Counted from the first letter of the stretch, positions 19,501 through 30,236 are shown. The stretch: 64,000 nt of DNA from Hoylesella shahii DSM 15611 = JCM 12083 (GCF_000613445.1 NZ_BAIZ01000011.1:1-64000), one strand, 5' to 3'. Notes: generated from the letters alone by a model not told the origin. Numbers and translations are program-made.

Positions 19501-21304
19501 AAACTGTCTTGCAGCATGATGAGGTGTTCAAAATGCTGAGTAACCTGTTGCAGTTGTTGCGCGTTTCGCTGCTCATAAGCCTGTACCACGTGGGCATAAG
19601 CCGTTCGGGCGTAGTTGGCTAAGGCTTGTCGAGCCAGGTCAACAAGGTCGTATTGATATGTTTCGCTATCTTTCAGCTTGGTGCAGCTTTTAAGAATAGG
19701 CCCAGAGCACGATAAAGGTCGGCCGGTTGGTATTGCATTTGCTTAGGTCCCCATGTTGATACGCTAGTAACGCGTAGCGAAGGACGGGCGCAGAACACCG
19801 ATTCGAATGTGCCTTCGCCCTTTATAGCAAACTCTCCATATACAGACTTGAGCATAATGCGCCATGCAGCGAGCAGTTGAGGCTGAACAATGCCATAACG
19901 CGCACCGATATATTGCACCAGCATACTGTCTACATCGGGAGTCTTTGTGTGCCAAGCAGTTTGCAAAGCCATGTGGTACACCACAGGATTAGTGCCAATA
20001 CCTTCGGGTAGGATGCCAATTCCCTGCATGGCATTGTTCGAAGTACGGGCTAATGCACGATGAGGTTCGGTTACGACGATGGGCAATTGTCCGCCCATAT
20101 CGGTCTTTCCGCCAAAGTGATTAACGCTTCCCCAGAGCCAAGGAGTGCCACCAAACTCGTTAGAACTTTCCCATGAGGTGGCAATTTCGCCACTAAGATT
20201 AACCAAAAGCGTGTGTTGCTTGTTGAGTGCGCTTAGCAATTGGGGCGACGGATTTTTGTTCCAGCCCTGCAAAACCCATTTAGCGCGAGGGAAATGTTTG
20301 AGCATTTGGCTCTGCACTTGCGCTGCAACGCTTGCCACATCTACCCCTTTGGTTACGCCACCCTCGTGAAATAAGTCGCCACCCAGAAACTCAAAGTCGG
20401 CCCCAAGCAGTTTTTTAACACTATTATAATAGGCATCGGCCACCCTTTCGAACAAGCCATCGTTACCAGGTAACAGCACTGAAGGACGCCGAAAACTACC
20501 CCATTTGCCTTGTTCGATGATGTGTGCTTGTGGGAAACGCTCTTTAAAGAAGGTGGGAACTATGCCAGGAAACCCCTGAACCACTGGTTTAATACCCAAT
20601 TCTCGCATGCGTTTAAGCATTTGTTTTTGCTGTTGTAGGCGCATGGATATAAGCGATTCGCTCATTGGTCCGCCCCATCCTTCGAGGTTTCCCATCAGCC
20701 ACCAGGCTGTATATGCAGGCCCAGGAATAAATCGTTGCACATCTTTTTGGTCGAAACCAAGTGTCTTAAGTGTCTCGCTCCATACGGCTTCCATGCCCAA
20801 AGGGGCCAACATCAGGTTCACACCATTAAGCGCCATCCAGTCTATTTCCCACTCAAAGTCTGGCCAACGATAAAAAGCGTAACTATAATTATAGGTGCAA
20901 TAGTTTAGTGCATACCTATATTTAAAAGGTGTGGTGCACCTCACCGCCCTCTCAAGTGGTACCAAACTAAAATGCGAGGGCCAGTTGTTGCCACATCGTG
21001 AGATGCTTATATGGCAATAATAGTTAAGATAATGGTTTAGTGCCACAGCAGCAGCCGATGGCGAAGTGGCTTTCACCACAAGCCGTTTGCCTTGCGTTTG
21101 CAGTTCGAAGGCTTCTGTTTTGGCATTGGTTAGAGGGAGAAACACCACCTTACCCACCATAAACGGAAAGCGACGAGCCACCAATTGCCGCACGCCCCCA
21201 AACTCTGTGGCTTGCTCCTTGGCCGCTAAAGTATTGGCCACCAGTAGCAAGAGAACGATAAGGAGGAAGTGTCGAGGGCGTAGTTGGTTGAGTTTGTGTG
21301 GCAT
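16590..21304 (-). CDS. Exported GH89-GH3 fusion with C-terminal carboxypeptidase-regulatory-like domain (one frame break)
   Basis: About 1571 residues after repair. Residues 1-28 are a signal peptide. About 30-730 is an alpha-N-acetylglucosaminidase (GH89, NAGLU): N-terminal domain, barrel with GGDLFHEGG and ILPEGIGTNP (positions of the catalytic glutamates), and the C-terminal helical domain (YWGPDD...HDYANKEWAGMLSTYYLERW). It then passes directly into a GH3 domain (PYLNASLDVETRLNDLLPRM, KHFVAHG, nucleophile Asp in VYSDWGS, a C-terminal alpha/beta and fibronectin-like domain). The last ~80 residues are a carboxypeptidase-regulatory-like beta domain. The frame breaks at 19680-19681 (CC, expected CCC), inside GH89. 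The GH89-GH3 join itself lies in one uninterrupted frame. Last gene of the PUL; probably removes terminal alpha-GlcNAc and a beta-linked sugar. Confidence 0.85.
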
Positions 21305-21525
21305 ATTGTTACGAGTTTATGGGTTGATATGTTTTTATGTTGCTGTTGTTAGCAGCCTTTTTGTCGGTTCTCTTTTTGTGAATAACGGTGTTAGTTATCT
21401 TAAACAAGTTTGCGTTATGCCTTTAACGCGCAAATGTTTTTCGCATGCGCATCCAGCAATCCATGCCAAAAGCTAAGGACGTATATGCTCAAAGGGAGGC
21501 AAAGAATTTACTAAGCACAGTCTTG

Positions 21526-22425
21526 TTACTTCAATTTAATATCCACAAAAACGGGGTAATGGTCGCTTATGGTATTTGTTTCAATCACCTGTCCGTCAAT
21601 GTTGAGCTGTTTCACCACAGCAGTTTTGCTTATCTGCACCATCTTTTTATGGCCTTTGTCAAGCAAAATGTGGTCGATGGTGGTGTTAGGTTGGTCGGGA
21701 AGTGAACCTTCTTGTGCGCTGATGATATCGAAAACCTTATTTAATATGGTGAAAGCCGACTTTTCTGCTTGCCAGTTAGGCGCGTCGTTAAGGTCGCCTG
21801 CAAAGAGCACTGGTGCTGTTGTAAGGGTCGAAAGTTCGTGGTTAACAATCTCTGCACTCGCTTTCCGGGCAGTGTCGTCTAGGTCGAGATGTGTACCAAA
21901 AAGGGTGAAATGAGGGAAAGAAAGCACCATCAGCGCCCGTTTTTCCTTACCGGGCAAGGCTATTTTTTTGATATAACTGGGCTTTAAAGAGCGTTTAAAC
22001 AACACGCCTGGTCCAATTTTACCATGAGAATAACTAGCAGCCGAACCAAAAAAGAGGTCATAATCAAGCGTGGTAGCGCGCCTAATATCGTCGAGTAAGT
22101 ATCTTTTTGCTCGTTCGGTTGTACCACTGTCAAGCTCTTGTATTACCACAACATCGGGATTAAGGGCTTTAATCACTTTGGCAAAGTTAGCTGTATGCTC
22201 ATCAGAGAAAGCCTTATTGTCTGTATTACTTTTGCAATAAAAGCAGTTATAGGTCATTATTCGTAAGCAGCTGTCGGCTTTTAGATATTTAAAATCTTTT
22301 TTTTCTGCAGGTGGATTATAGTCGGGAATATTTCCTGGACTATCTTTTCCGCCACATCCCATTAAAGGAAGCGAAGCCATAAATAATGCGGTGGCGGTGA
22401 TAAGGGTACTTAATAGGGGTTTCAT
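21526..22425 (-). CDS. Endonuclease/exonuclease/phosphatase-family lipoprotein
   Basis: 299 residues. The lipoprotein signal ends in LMGC (Cys24). Family motifs in order: IMTYNCFYCKS, VVVIQELDSGTTERAK (metal-binding Glu), LFGTHLDLDD, VLFAGDLNDAPNW, TIDHILLDKG and the C-terminal SDHYPVFVDIKL (catalytic Asp-His). The fold cleaves phosphodiesters or phosphomonoesters in nucleic acids, sphingomyelin or inositol phosphates. Its place between SusD and the GH89-GH3 enzyme suggests it removes a phosphate or phospho-substituent from the glycan target, but this is inference. It lies on the same strand as susD, with a stem-loop between them. Confidence 0.85.
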   Translation of the reverse strand: MKPLLSTLITATALFMASLPLMGCGGKDSPGNIPDYNPPAEKKDFKYLKADSCLRIMTYNCFYCKSNTDNKAFSDEHTANFAKVIKALNPDVVVIQELDSGTTERAKRYLLDDIRRATTLDYDLFFGSAASYSHGKIGPGVLFKRSLKPSYIKKIALPGKEKRALMVLSFPHFTLFGTHLDLDDTARKASAEIVNHELSTLTTAPVLFAGDLNDAPNWQAEKSAFTILNKVFDIISAQEGSLPDQPNTTIDHILLDKGHKKMVQISKTAVVKQLNIDGQVIETNTISDHYPVFVDIKLK

Positions 22426-22532
22426 AAATGCGGGATTTAGTTTACGGATTAACGCACAAACGTGTTGCGAACCATGCTGCGTTCAGCAAAACCCATTGAT
22501 GCGTTAGGCTTAAAGCTTCAAACACGGTTGTC

Positions 22533-22566
22533 AGGGGAGCGAAATACGATTGTGTTTCGCTCCCCT
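22533..22566 (-). terminator. Stem-loop between susD and the phosphatase gene
   Basis: Perfect 12-bp stem AGGGGAGCGAAA / TTTCGCTCCCCT with a 10-base loop, 12 bases past the susD stop. No T-run follows on the minus strand. It may therefore be a partial terminator or mRNA-stabilising hairpin that lowers expression of the downstream enzymes relative to SusC/SusD. Confidence 0.6.
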
Positions 22567-22577
22567 TAGTCTAGTGC

Positions 22578-24356
22578 TTACCATTCAGGATTTTGTTTAA
22601 TAATGCCTCCGTAGATGGTGATTTGGTCTTGAGGGATGGGGTAAAGGTAGTCGCGTGTTTCGTTCCACGAGCGTTGTTTGTTGGCAATGTCGTGCACAAT
22701 GATGTTTCCACCGTTGTTTCCATTGGCCAATTGGAGGTTAACGCCCAGCTTCAAGAATTGTGTAATGTTGGCCACCTCGCTATAAGTCTTCACGTTATTA
22801 AGGTCTCCTTCGTACACGCAAACGTCTTGCGCATCGGCCTGTCCGTTGCCATTGAGGTCGCAAATCACAAAATGTTTGTTCGAATCCAATGCGGGGATGA
22901 ACATTCCCTTAAACTGTTTCTCGAATGTTTTGCCTGCTTTCCAGCGCATAAGGTCGTCGTAGCGCAAGCCCTCGGCCACGAGTTCGATGGTTCGTTCTCG
23001 CCTAATTTCAAGGATAACGCCTTTGTTTGCTCCGCTAACATTGGGATAACCTGTTTCGTTGGCTTCTAGATAGGGGTCGGGATTGCTGTTGGCAGAGGCC
23101 AAGTTGATGTTGGGCATGCCCACCCTGTCTCTTAATTTCTTCACCGATTTATCTAAGTCTGCCTGTGTTAGCGTACCGAGTTCGGCCTTTGCTTCAGCAA
23201 AATTGAGCATCACCTCGGCCGTTCTAAACAGTGGGATGTCGTTTTGCGACTTGTTATAACCATCTGATGCAGTGGTCGAAACCCATTTAATAATTTGGTA
23301 TCCCGTTGTTGTGGCACCAAAGTTAACGCTTGTAACCGTGCTTTCTCCAATTCGTTTGTAGCCTGGCGTAACGATTGTTTGTGCCAAACGTGGGTCTCGG
23401 TTTTGCATCTCGTCATAATATTGCATGCTGTTATAGTTGGGTAGGTCGGTAAAACGCGTTCCATCTTTCATTAGATAGCTGTTCACCACCTTCTTATTCA
23501 TGCCAGGCGAAGCGCCACCGCTTAAGAAATAGAGATTGGCCGAGTGCACAATGCTCAGCGCACTGTTATAATTTCTTGCCAAAATCACCTCTTCTGCTTT
23601 AGCTTTGTCGGCGGCAAAGAGGTCGCGATAGGGTTGTTCGCCAGCGTTATAGATGGTATATGGGCTGTTGTCGATAAACATTTCGGCAGCTTCGGCAGCG
23701 GCTTTCAGATAGGTTTCGTGTCCTTCAAAGCCGTGATATTTTCGCCAAGTACCTTCGTAAAGGCACACTCTCGACTTCAAAGCCAATGCAGTCCACTTAG
23801 TTACTCGATAAAGATTTTTGGCCGTTGGCAGGTTCTCAGCGGCAAAATCTAGGTCGGCAAGGATGTTATTTATCAATTCGTTTCGTGGTGTTCGAGGCGC
23901 GTAGAGTCTGTCGTTGGTAGAAGAAAGAGGCTCGTCGAACCATGGAACCTCGCCAAAGCGTTTCACTTTATCATAATAGAAGTAGGCTCTGAAGAACCTA
24001 GCCACGGCCTCAAACTCTTTTCTTGCAGCCTCGTCGTTGCATCGCGAGCAGTCTTTAAGAAAGGTGTTGATGTTTGAAAGCTGTCCCCAACTCCATCCTC
24101 CGCCGCTCTGTGGCACTGTTCTTGTGCCCATTACTTCGGTAGATAGTGTTGTTGGCACAATGATATCGGCCGTTTCCGAGTATAGGTTTTCGGCCGTAGG
24201 GAAGTCGGCGTAGAAGCCATTTGTAAACACTTCCAGTTCTTTTCGGTTGTTATAATAGTTCTGGTCTGCTAGCTTGTCGAGTGGTTCAAGGTCTAAGTTA
24301 CAGCCAGTAAGCAATGCTACTGAAGTGAGGCATTGGACTAATAATATTTTTTTCAT
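22578..24356 (-). CDS. susD: SusD/RagB-family glycan-binding outer-membrane lipoprotein
   Basis: 592 residues with the lipobox LLTGC (Cys19) and the mature start NLDLEPLDKLADQNYYN typical of SusD. The TPR-like helical core (FFRAYFYYDKVKRFGEVPWFDEPL, KWTALALKSRVCLYEGTWRKYHG) and the C-terminal RagB signature (ILEIRRERTIELVAEGLRYDDLMRWKAG) are present. It sits on the cell surface as a lid over the SusC transporter and captures the oligosaccharide. It follows susC by 12 bases. Confidence 0.97.
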   Translation of the reverse strand: MKKILLVQCLTSVALLTGCNLDLEPLDKLADQNYYNNRKELEVFTNGFYADFPTAENLYSETADIIVPTTLSTEVMGTRTVPQSGGGWSWGQLSNINTFLKDCSRCNDEAARKEFEAVARFFRAYFYYDKVKRFGEVPWFDEPLSSTNDRLYAPRTPRNELINNILADLDFAAENLPTAKNLYRVTKWTALALKSRVCLYEGTWRKYHGFEGHETYLKAAAEAAEMFIDNSPYTIYNAGEQPYRDLFAADKAKAEEVILARNYNSALSIVHSANLYFLSGGASPGMNKKVVNSYLMKDGTRFTDLPNYNSMQYYDEMQNRDPRLAQTIVTPGYKRIGESTVTSVNFGATTTGYQIIKWVSTTASDGYNKSQNDIPLFRTAEVMLNFAEAKAELGTLTQADLDKSVKKLRDRVGMPNINLASANSNPDPYLEANETGYPNVSGANKGVILEIRRERTIELVAEGLRYDDLMRWKAGKTFEKQFKGMFIPALDSNKHFVICDLNGNGQADAQDVCVYEGDLNNVKTYSEVANITQFLKLGVNLQLANGNNGGNIIVHDIANKQRSWNETRDYLYPIPQDQITIYGGIIKQNPEW

Positions 24357-24368
24357 GATTGTTTTCGC

Positions 24369-27300
24369 TTAGAATGAAACGTCGAGTCCAAATGAGAAGG
24401 TCTTCGAGAAGGGGTAAACCCGCCCGTTGGTGTCGTGCATCATTTGTTCGGGGTCGATATAATCGCTTTTTAATTTACTGGTTATAAAGAGATTTTCACC
24501 GCTAAAGTATAATCTAACTTTTTCTAGATAGACTTTTTTGGTGAGCGTTTTAGGCAGAGTATAGCTACTGTTAAGTTCTTTAGTCGGCAATAGGCCAGGT
24601 TTTGTAAATACCTGTCGTTGGGTCTACTCATGGCAAAGCTGCGTGCTAGGTCGGCCACTGGTCGTGGAAAATAGGCGTTACGATTGTTTTTCGACCACAC
24701 TTTGCTGGGGAAATCCTCGGGAATGAACGAGCTATAGGCTCGAGCATAAGGCCCCCAAAAGAGCATATTGTTGCCACCAGGATATACGTTTTGTTTGCCA
24801 ATGCCTTGCCAGAACATAGAAAAGTCGAACCCCATCCATGCCATATTAACCGTGATGCCATAGTTATAGCGAGGCATTGCGTTGCCAATGCGCACCAAGT
24901 CGCCATGGTCGTCGAGTGTTCCTTTGCCTTGATCAATCTTTGTACTGCCGTCAACATCGTCGAAAATCAAGTCGCCAGCCTTGTCGGTGAATCTCGTACC
25001 AAGGAAAGATTGGTCTACGCCGCGGTCGATAGCCTCTTGATCGCTTTGGTAGATGCCTTTAATGCGGTATCCCCATATCTCTCCCCATTCCATTCCTTCA
25101 TAGTCTTGGCCAAGCACTTTCGACTCGTTGCCCTTGAATTTGGTGATTTTTGTTTTGCTGTCGGCCAGGGTTAGGTTCACACCATAATAGAAGGGCTTGC
25201 CTGCAAGGTTGAACTTGTCGTTCCATCCCACCACCAATTCAAATCCGTTAGTGCGCAGTTCGCCGTTGTTTTCGTATGGCGCATTGTAGCCATATACGGC
25301 AGGGAGTGCTCTCGCTGCGGCCAACATGTCTTTGGTTGTACGGCTATAAACGTCGAGTGCAAGCGAAAGGCGGTTGTTAAAAAGCCCAACGTCGAGTCCA
25401 AGGTTTTGTGTAACGATGGTCTCCCACGTCAACGAACCCGATGTAGGATCGCCAAGCGATGCGTAAACGGCTTGTGCATTGTCGAAGATATAGTTTAGGT
25501 TGGTGGTGGGTTTCAGCGTGATGAGCCTCATATAGGGGTAGAAGGTGTTGTTATTAAACTTCGCCGAATTGTCTGTTATTTGGTTTCCAAGCGAGCCAAT
25601 CGAAGCGCGTAGCTTCAGGTTGCTTATTGTTGGACGAACAGGTTCGAAGAAAGCTTCCTCGCTAATGCGCCATCCTAGTGCAAGAGAAGGGAAAAATCCC
25701 CAGCGGTGATTGCGTGGGAAGCGTGATGTTCCGTCGTAACGCATGTTGGCTTCAACGAGATATTTGCCTGAGTAGTCGTAGCTAAGGCGTGCGAAATAAC
25801 CCATCAATGCAAATTCGTTTTGCGACGATTTCACGCTCTTATCGCCAGTAGAGAGCGACAAGTCGTTCAGTACTTCGGATGTAAGGTCGCGTCCAGATGG
25901 TTCAACAAACTTATAATGTCCCCTCTCGTAGTTGGTTCCTACCACGGCACTAACGTTGTGAACGTTGGCAAAAGTGCGATGGAAATTAGCATAAAAGTCG
26001 TACACATAGTTTTCGTAAGTGTCGCGTCCGTCTTTCAATCTGTTGTTAAAGGGCCATCCGTTTGCAGTGAGCTCCTGTCCCGGTTTGCGTGCATATACAA
26101 AGCTTGCCGAGCGTGCTAGTTTCTCTTTGGCATAGTTGCGGTAGGTGATTTTTCCTGTAAACTCCAGTCCTTCCATCAATTTGAGCACTGCTCCTATGGC
26201 GTAGGTTTGTTCGGTTTTGCCCACTTGTGTAAAGCCATTGCCTGTTCGCAGCATGGCAGCAAAGCCGTCGGCGGGTTTGTTGTTGCTATTAGGAAGGATA
26301 TAAACATTTGTTCCGTCGGGGTTAACGGGTACTATCCAAGGCATGGCATGGAATGCAAGGTTGGCCACATTGCCACCGTCTTCGTAGTCGTATCCAGCCT
26401 GTTTATATTTAGATTTAAAAAGCGAAGCGGTGCTAAACACCCTTAGCCAGGGTGTCACTTCGGCATTAAACTTAGCCATGAGTGTGCGAGTGGAATATTT
26501 ATCGGTGCTAAGCGCATACAATCCGTCATGATTGTTCATACCACCGCTAATCATGTAGTTCATCTTTTCTGTTCCTCCGTTCACGCTTAGATTATGATTC
26601 CATGTGGGTTGTGCGAAGTTGAAGATGTAATGATACCAGTCGAAGTTTCCATAATAATGGTATAGTCCGTCGTTCTGACTAACAACCGCCCACGGCCTTG
26701 CAGGATTTTCTGTCACGTCGTATCGGCGTTCTTCCAACATTTTGTAGTCATCGGCGTTCAGTTCAGAGTAGCTGCTACCCGTTGTAGTCGTGTTAAACTC
26801 GTCTACCAGCCGTGCAACGTCATAGCCCACCGTCATGAAGTCGGTCTTAGTTGTTGGTGCCGAGAAGCTGAAACGTCCGTTATAGGTGATGTGTGCCTGC
26901 CCGTCTTTGTTGTTTTTGGTGGTGATAAGCACCACACCGAAGCCTGCACGCGCACCATAGATGGCGGCCGAGGCAGCATCTTTAAGCACTGAAACACTCT
27001 CAATGTCGTTGGGATTAATGCGATCGATGCTGCCTTCTACACCATCGATGAGTACCAATGGCGCACCAGAGTTGGTGATAGAGGTCTTTCCGCGGATATT
27101 CAATGTGGCTGCTTCACCAGGCGTACCCGTGTTAAAACTGATGTTTAGGTTAGGCACTTGCCCTTGTAACATCTGTCCAAGGTTTGTAACGGGGCGGTCT
27201 TTTAGTTCTTCTGCGCCCACGGTGCTAACAGCGCCGATGAGGTTGGCTTTCTTTTTAGTGCCATAACCTATAACCACCACCTCGTCTAAACCTTTAGCCT

Positions 27301-27922
27301 GCTCATCGAGTGTAACGTGTATGCCGTCGGTAGGCTTCAAAGTTTGAGGCTTAAATCCCACATAAGAAATGGTAATGGCGTTGTCGGGTGCTAGGTCAAG
27401 TGTGAAGTCGCCGTTGATGTCGGTAATCGTGCCGCCTGTTCCGCCTTTTTCGCTAATGGTTGCGCCCACGATGGGTTCGCCTTTTGCATCGCTTACATTT
27501 CCTTTTATCCGGCGTTTTTGTGCCTTGTTGGGCTGGCCAGACTGAGCGTTTTTTGTTTGTGCTAAACTTATTTGGTTGCCTTGTGCTTTATAGGTGAGTG
27601 CTGTTAAGGCGCACATCTCATCTAGAATTTGCAAAGCAGGCCGTCCATCGAGGTTTACTCTCACCTTGTTGGGCATCATTTTTTGCACTTCTGCGTTGTA
27701 CACAAACACGTAGTTGCTGTTTTTCTCAATGTAGTTGAGCACGTTTTTCACCGTGTACATGTTGTTGGCGACTGTGTTGGTGACGTGTTGTTCATGCCAT
27801 CTCGCTGTTTGTGTGTTGTTGGCTGTGGCCATACACACCGCTGGGGATATGAGCAAGAGTGCTGATACGTAGCGTTGGGAGATGCGCCAACGCCAGCTTT
27901 TTGGGCGTACGTTTTCTCTCAT
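24369..27922 (-). CDS. susC: SusC/RagA-family TonB-dependent transporter with STN signalling domain (one frame break near the C-terminus)
   Basis: About 1184 residues after repair. Order: signal peptide (1-33), STN domain (about 50-110; YTVKNVLNYIEKNSNYVFVY), carboxypeptidase-like domain (about 138-215; GNVSDAKGEPIVGATISEKG), plug with the SusC signature (LDEVVVIGYGTKKKANLIGAVS, PLVLIDGVEG, SVLKDAASAAIYGARAGFGV), then the 22-strand barrel ending FSFGLDVSF. It imports oligosaccharide through the outer membrane with TonB energy. The STN domain is the part that signals to a FecR anti-sigma factor; the gene for one lies upstream. The frame breaks at 24565 (GTAGC, expected GTAGGC), about 73 codons before the natural end. 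If real it would remove the last barrel strands, so I favour a base-calling error. Confidence 0.95.
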
Positions 27923-28191
27923 GGGGTGTTGTATTAATGTTGTTTTATAAGTTACTTTAATAGATGGTCTAAGCGGATATTCCTTAACATATAAGGTGTG
28001 CTATTATAATTAAGTCGAAAGATATAGAGTAATGTATAGGTGGGGTGGGGCAAAAAAACACATTAATTGTATTTTTCTAGCTCCAAGTGGTGAATTTTTA
28101 CACTGTTGGTTTTAGTTGATATGGCTGTTGCGCGCCGTAGGGGTAAGACTGGCATGCTTTTTAGAGGCGTGTTGTAGGTTGTTTAGACCTT

Positions 28192-29166
28192 TTAAAGTTG
28201 CGTGTTTGTTGTTTGGTGAGTGGTTAGAGCCTTGGCTGTGCTTTTCTTTTTAATCGTTACCACCCCTTTTTTCACCTCAGCCACAGCTCCCGAAATATTG
28301 CAAAGGCTAGTGAGTACATCGGCCAGTGGTGCGCCTGTAACCAGTTTTCCGTAGAGTGTTTCGTTGCAAAGGCTTGATTCCACTTGAAAGTTCACACCGT
28401 AATAATTCTCCAGATAGTTAACGACATCGGTCAATGGCATACCCTCCATGGGCAAAACACCCTTTAGGCGTTCTACATAGGCTGTGGCGTTTACCTTTGT
28501 TTTAGATGCAAATTCGCCCTGGGTAATGTTCAAACAATCGTTGGGTTGCAAATTCACCTTATCGTTTAAGGCGGTATTCACCTCCACTCTTCCTTCGGCT
28601 AGCACCACATTGCATCGTTTTTTGTTATAGCTATTAACACAAAAGTGAGTGCCAAGCACCTTCACGTCAAAACCTTGCGCATGCACCACAAAGGGCCTGT
28701 TGGCTTCGTGAGCCACTTCGAAGTAGGCTTCGCCCTTTAGATAGAGGTGGCGTGTGTGTTTATCAAAAGGTTTAGCATAACGAATCTGCGTGCGCGAATT
28801 GGCAGTTAGGCGTGTGCCATCGGGCAAAGTGAGTTGTAGGGTGTGGCCAGTGGGCACATTTATTTCCTGCATCACGCTTGTTTGCACTTGCTTATGCGCT
28901 GTGGATTGTGGGGTTGTGACCAATTGTTTTTGCGTGATGTTTAGCGCCAGCCACATGCTGCACATCATTAAGGTTACAGCCACAGCAGCGACAATGCGCC
29001 ATCGTTTGCGGTTTTGGCGTATCTTGTCGGCCTGTATTTTCTCGTATATACGGGCTGTGAGTCGTTCGTTGGAGCAGTTTACAGGTTCGGCTCGCGAGAT
29101 AAAATCTTGCAGTTTCAAGTCTTCTTCCGAACCATCAAACCGCATGTCGTATATATCCTTGTTCAT
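28192..29166 (-). CDS. FecR-family anti-sigma factor
   Basis: 324 residues. A cytoplasmic N-terminal part (1-58) is followed by one membrane helix (about 60-78, IVAAVAVTLMMCSMWLALNI). The periplasmic FecR domain (about 105-205; LTLPDGTRLTANSRTQIRYAKPFDKHTRHLYLKGEAYFEVAH, VLGTHFCVNSY) and a C-terminal DUF4974-type STN-binding region (LTDVVNYLENYYGVNFQV) follow. It holds the ECF sigma factor encoded 13 bases upstream until SusC signals substrate uptake. Confidence 0.95.
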   Translation of the reverse strand: MNKDIYDMRFDGSEEDLKLQDFISRAEPVNCSNERLTARIYEKIQADKIRQNRKRWRIVAAVAVTLMMCSMWLALNITQKQLVTTPQSTAHKQVQTSVMQEINVPTGHTLQLTLPDGTRLTANSRTQIRYAKPFDKHTRHLYLKGEAYFEVAHEANRPFVVHAQGFDVKVLGTHFCVNSYNKKRCNVVLAEGRVEVNTALNDKVNLQPNDCLNITQGEFASKTKVNATAYVERLKGVLPMEGMPLTDVVNYLENYYGVNFQVESSLCNETLYGKLVTGAPLADVLTSLCNISGAVAEVKKGVVTIKKKSTAKALTTHQTTNTQL

Positions 29167-29179
29167 GGGCGATAATGTT

Positions 29180-29779
29180 TTATTTGTTTTTTAGAAAGCT
29201 TGTAGACAGCTTAGCGCGATCTTTAAGACTTTGTCTGAGCGTTTGCACAGCCAGTGCCACATGATAATTCACGGTGGCGAGGGCAATACCCAGCATATTG
29301 GCAATGTCTTGGTAAGGCATTTTCTCAACTTTAGCCAAGAAGAAAACGTACTTGCATTTAGGAGGGAGCTTGTCGATGGCAGCATTGATGGCAGCCAATT
29401 CTTCGTTAGAAATAAGCGTATCGGCAGGTGTTTTCATGTCGGGGAAAGCAAAGTCGGCCATACCAAAATGCTCAACGCTAATCTGTTTCACGCGGTTACG
29501 TTCGCGTCGCAGATAGTCAATGCTTTTGTTATACACCAAACGTGTGAGCCATGCACGCACGTTTTGCAGCTCGATAAGCGTTTTGCGCATGCGCCATGCT
29601 TCTAGAAACACGTCGCTCACCACCTCTTCAGCCATTTCTCTGCACCTCAAAATGCCATAGGCGTGGCAATAAAGGGTGTTAGAATAACGGTTGATAAAGC
29701 CGTTGAAGGCCAATTGGCTTCCTTGTGAGATGAGCGTTAGTTCGTTATATTGTTCGTTCATAGGTGGCTTTGGGCGCAT
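29180..29779 (-). CDS. ECF RNA polymerase sigma factor (Bacteroidales PUL type)
   Basis: 199 residues, or 193 if the second Met (ATG ending at 29761) is the start. Region 2 (AFNGFINRYSNTLYCHAYGIL, AEEVVSDVFLEAWRMRKTL, VRAWLTRLVYNKSIDYLRRERNR) and region 4 (AAIDKLPPKCKYVFFLAKVEKMPYQDIANMLGIALATVNYHVALAVQTLRQSL) are complete. It should direct transcription of the downstream susCD operon once released by FecR. A TAAATTTG box at 29812-29819 suggests the gene itself is read from a housekeeping promoter. Confidence 0.95.
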   Translation of the reverse strand: MRPKPPMNEQYNELTLISQGSQLAFNGFINRYSNTLYCHAYGILRCREMAEEVVSDVFLEAWRMRKTLIELQNVRAWLTRLVYNKSIDYLRRERNRVKQISVEHFGMADFAFPDMKTPADTLISNEELAAINAAIDKLPPKCKYVFFLAKVEKMPYQDIANMLGIALATVNYHVALAVQTLRQSLKDRAKLSTSFLKNK

Positions 29780-29811
29780 TGTGCTGCATACCCATTTGTT
29801 ATATAACGACG

Positions 29812-29819
29812 CAAATTTA
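29812..29819 (-). promoter_or_regulatory. Candidate -7 box (TAAATTTG) of the sigma/anti-sigma genes
   Basis: Minus-strand TAAATTTG matches TAnnTTTG 33 bases before the sigma-factor start. No convincing -33 box is seen. Confidence 0.5.
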
Positions 29820-30115
29820 AGGATAAGTTATAGGTTAGAGATGTTAAAAAACGTATTTTAACATCCCTTTTTCACGCTTTTATCTTTAAGCAATAATCTC
29901 TTTTTGTGCATCTTTCGCTCTGATTAGGCCCTGGTTTGTGCTGCAAAGGGCAAAATGTTAGGGGGTTAGGAGACGCGGAGGTTTCGCTGGGAGAAATGGT
30001 GTATTATGAATATTATCAGGTGGTTAGCTGGTGTGAGCGGTGCTGAGAGACGGAGTTGACGGGGGTGGGATGTAGATTTTTTTTGTGCGAAAGGCATAAA
30101 AAAGTTGGGATAAAA

Positions 30116-30147
30116 TTTGGTGGCATGCCCGAAAAGGAGTACCTTTG
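30116..30147 (+). promoter_or_regulatory. Promoter of tRNA-Gln (TTTG-N20-TACCTTTG)
   Basis: -33 TTTG at 30116-30119 and -7 TACCTTTG at 30140-30147, spaced 20 bases, a good match to the Bacteroidetes housekeeping promoter. It ends 12 bases before the tRNA. Confidence 0.85.
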
Positions 30148-30158
30148 CACCCGTTAAT

Positions 30159-30229
30159 TGTCCCATGGTGTAATGGTAGCACTACAGTTTTTGGTTCTGT
30201 CAGCGGTGGTTCGAGTCCATCTGGGACAA
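30159..30229 (+). tRNA. tRNA-Gln (anticodon TTG)
   Basis: 71 bases: acceptor stem TGTCCCA/TGGGACA, discriminator A, D-arm with TGGTGTAATGGTAGCA, anticodon loop containing TTG, T-arm GGTGG-TTCGAGT-CCATC. The CCA end is not encoded. The sequence closely resembles tRNA-Gln of other Bacteroidales. It is a single gene with its own promoter and terminator. Confidence 0.95.
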
Positions 30230-30236
30230 CCTTAGA

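Noticed and set aside
19673-19690. Separate GH89 gene ending here and separate GH3 gene starting near 19589
   Set aside because: The sequence after the stop continues the GH89 C-terminal domain in the other frame, so the stop is a frame break within one gene.
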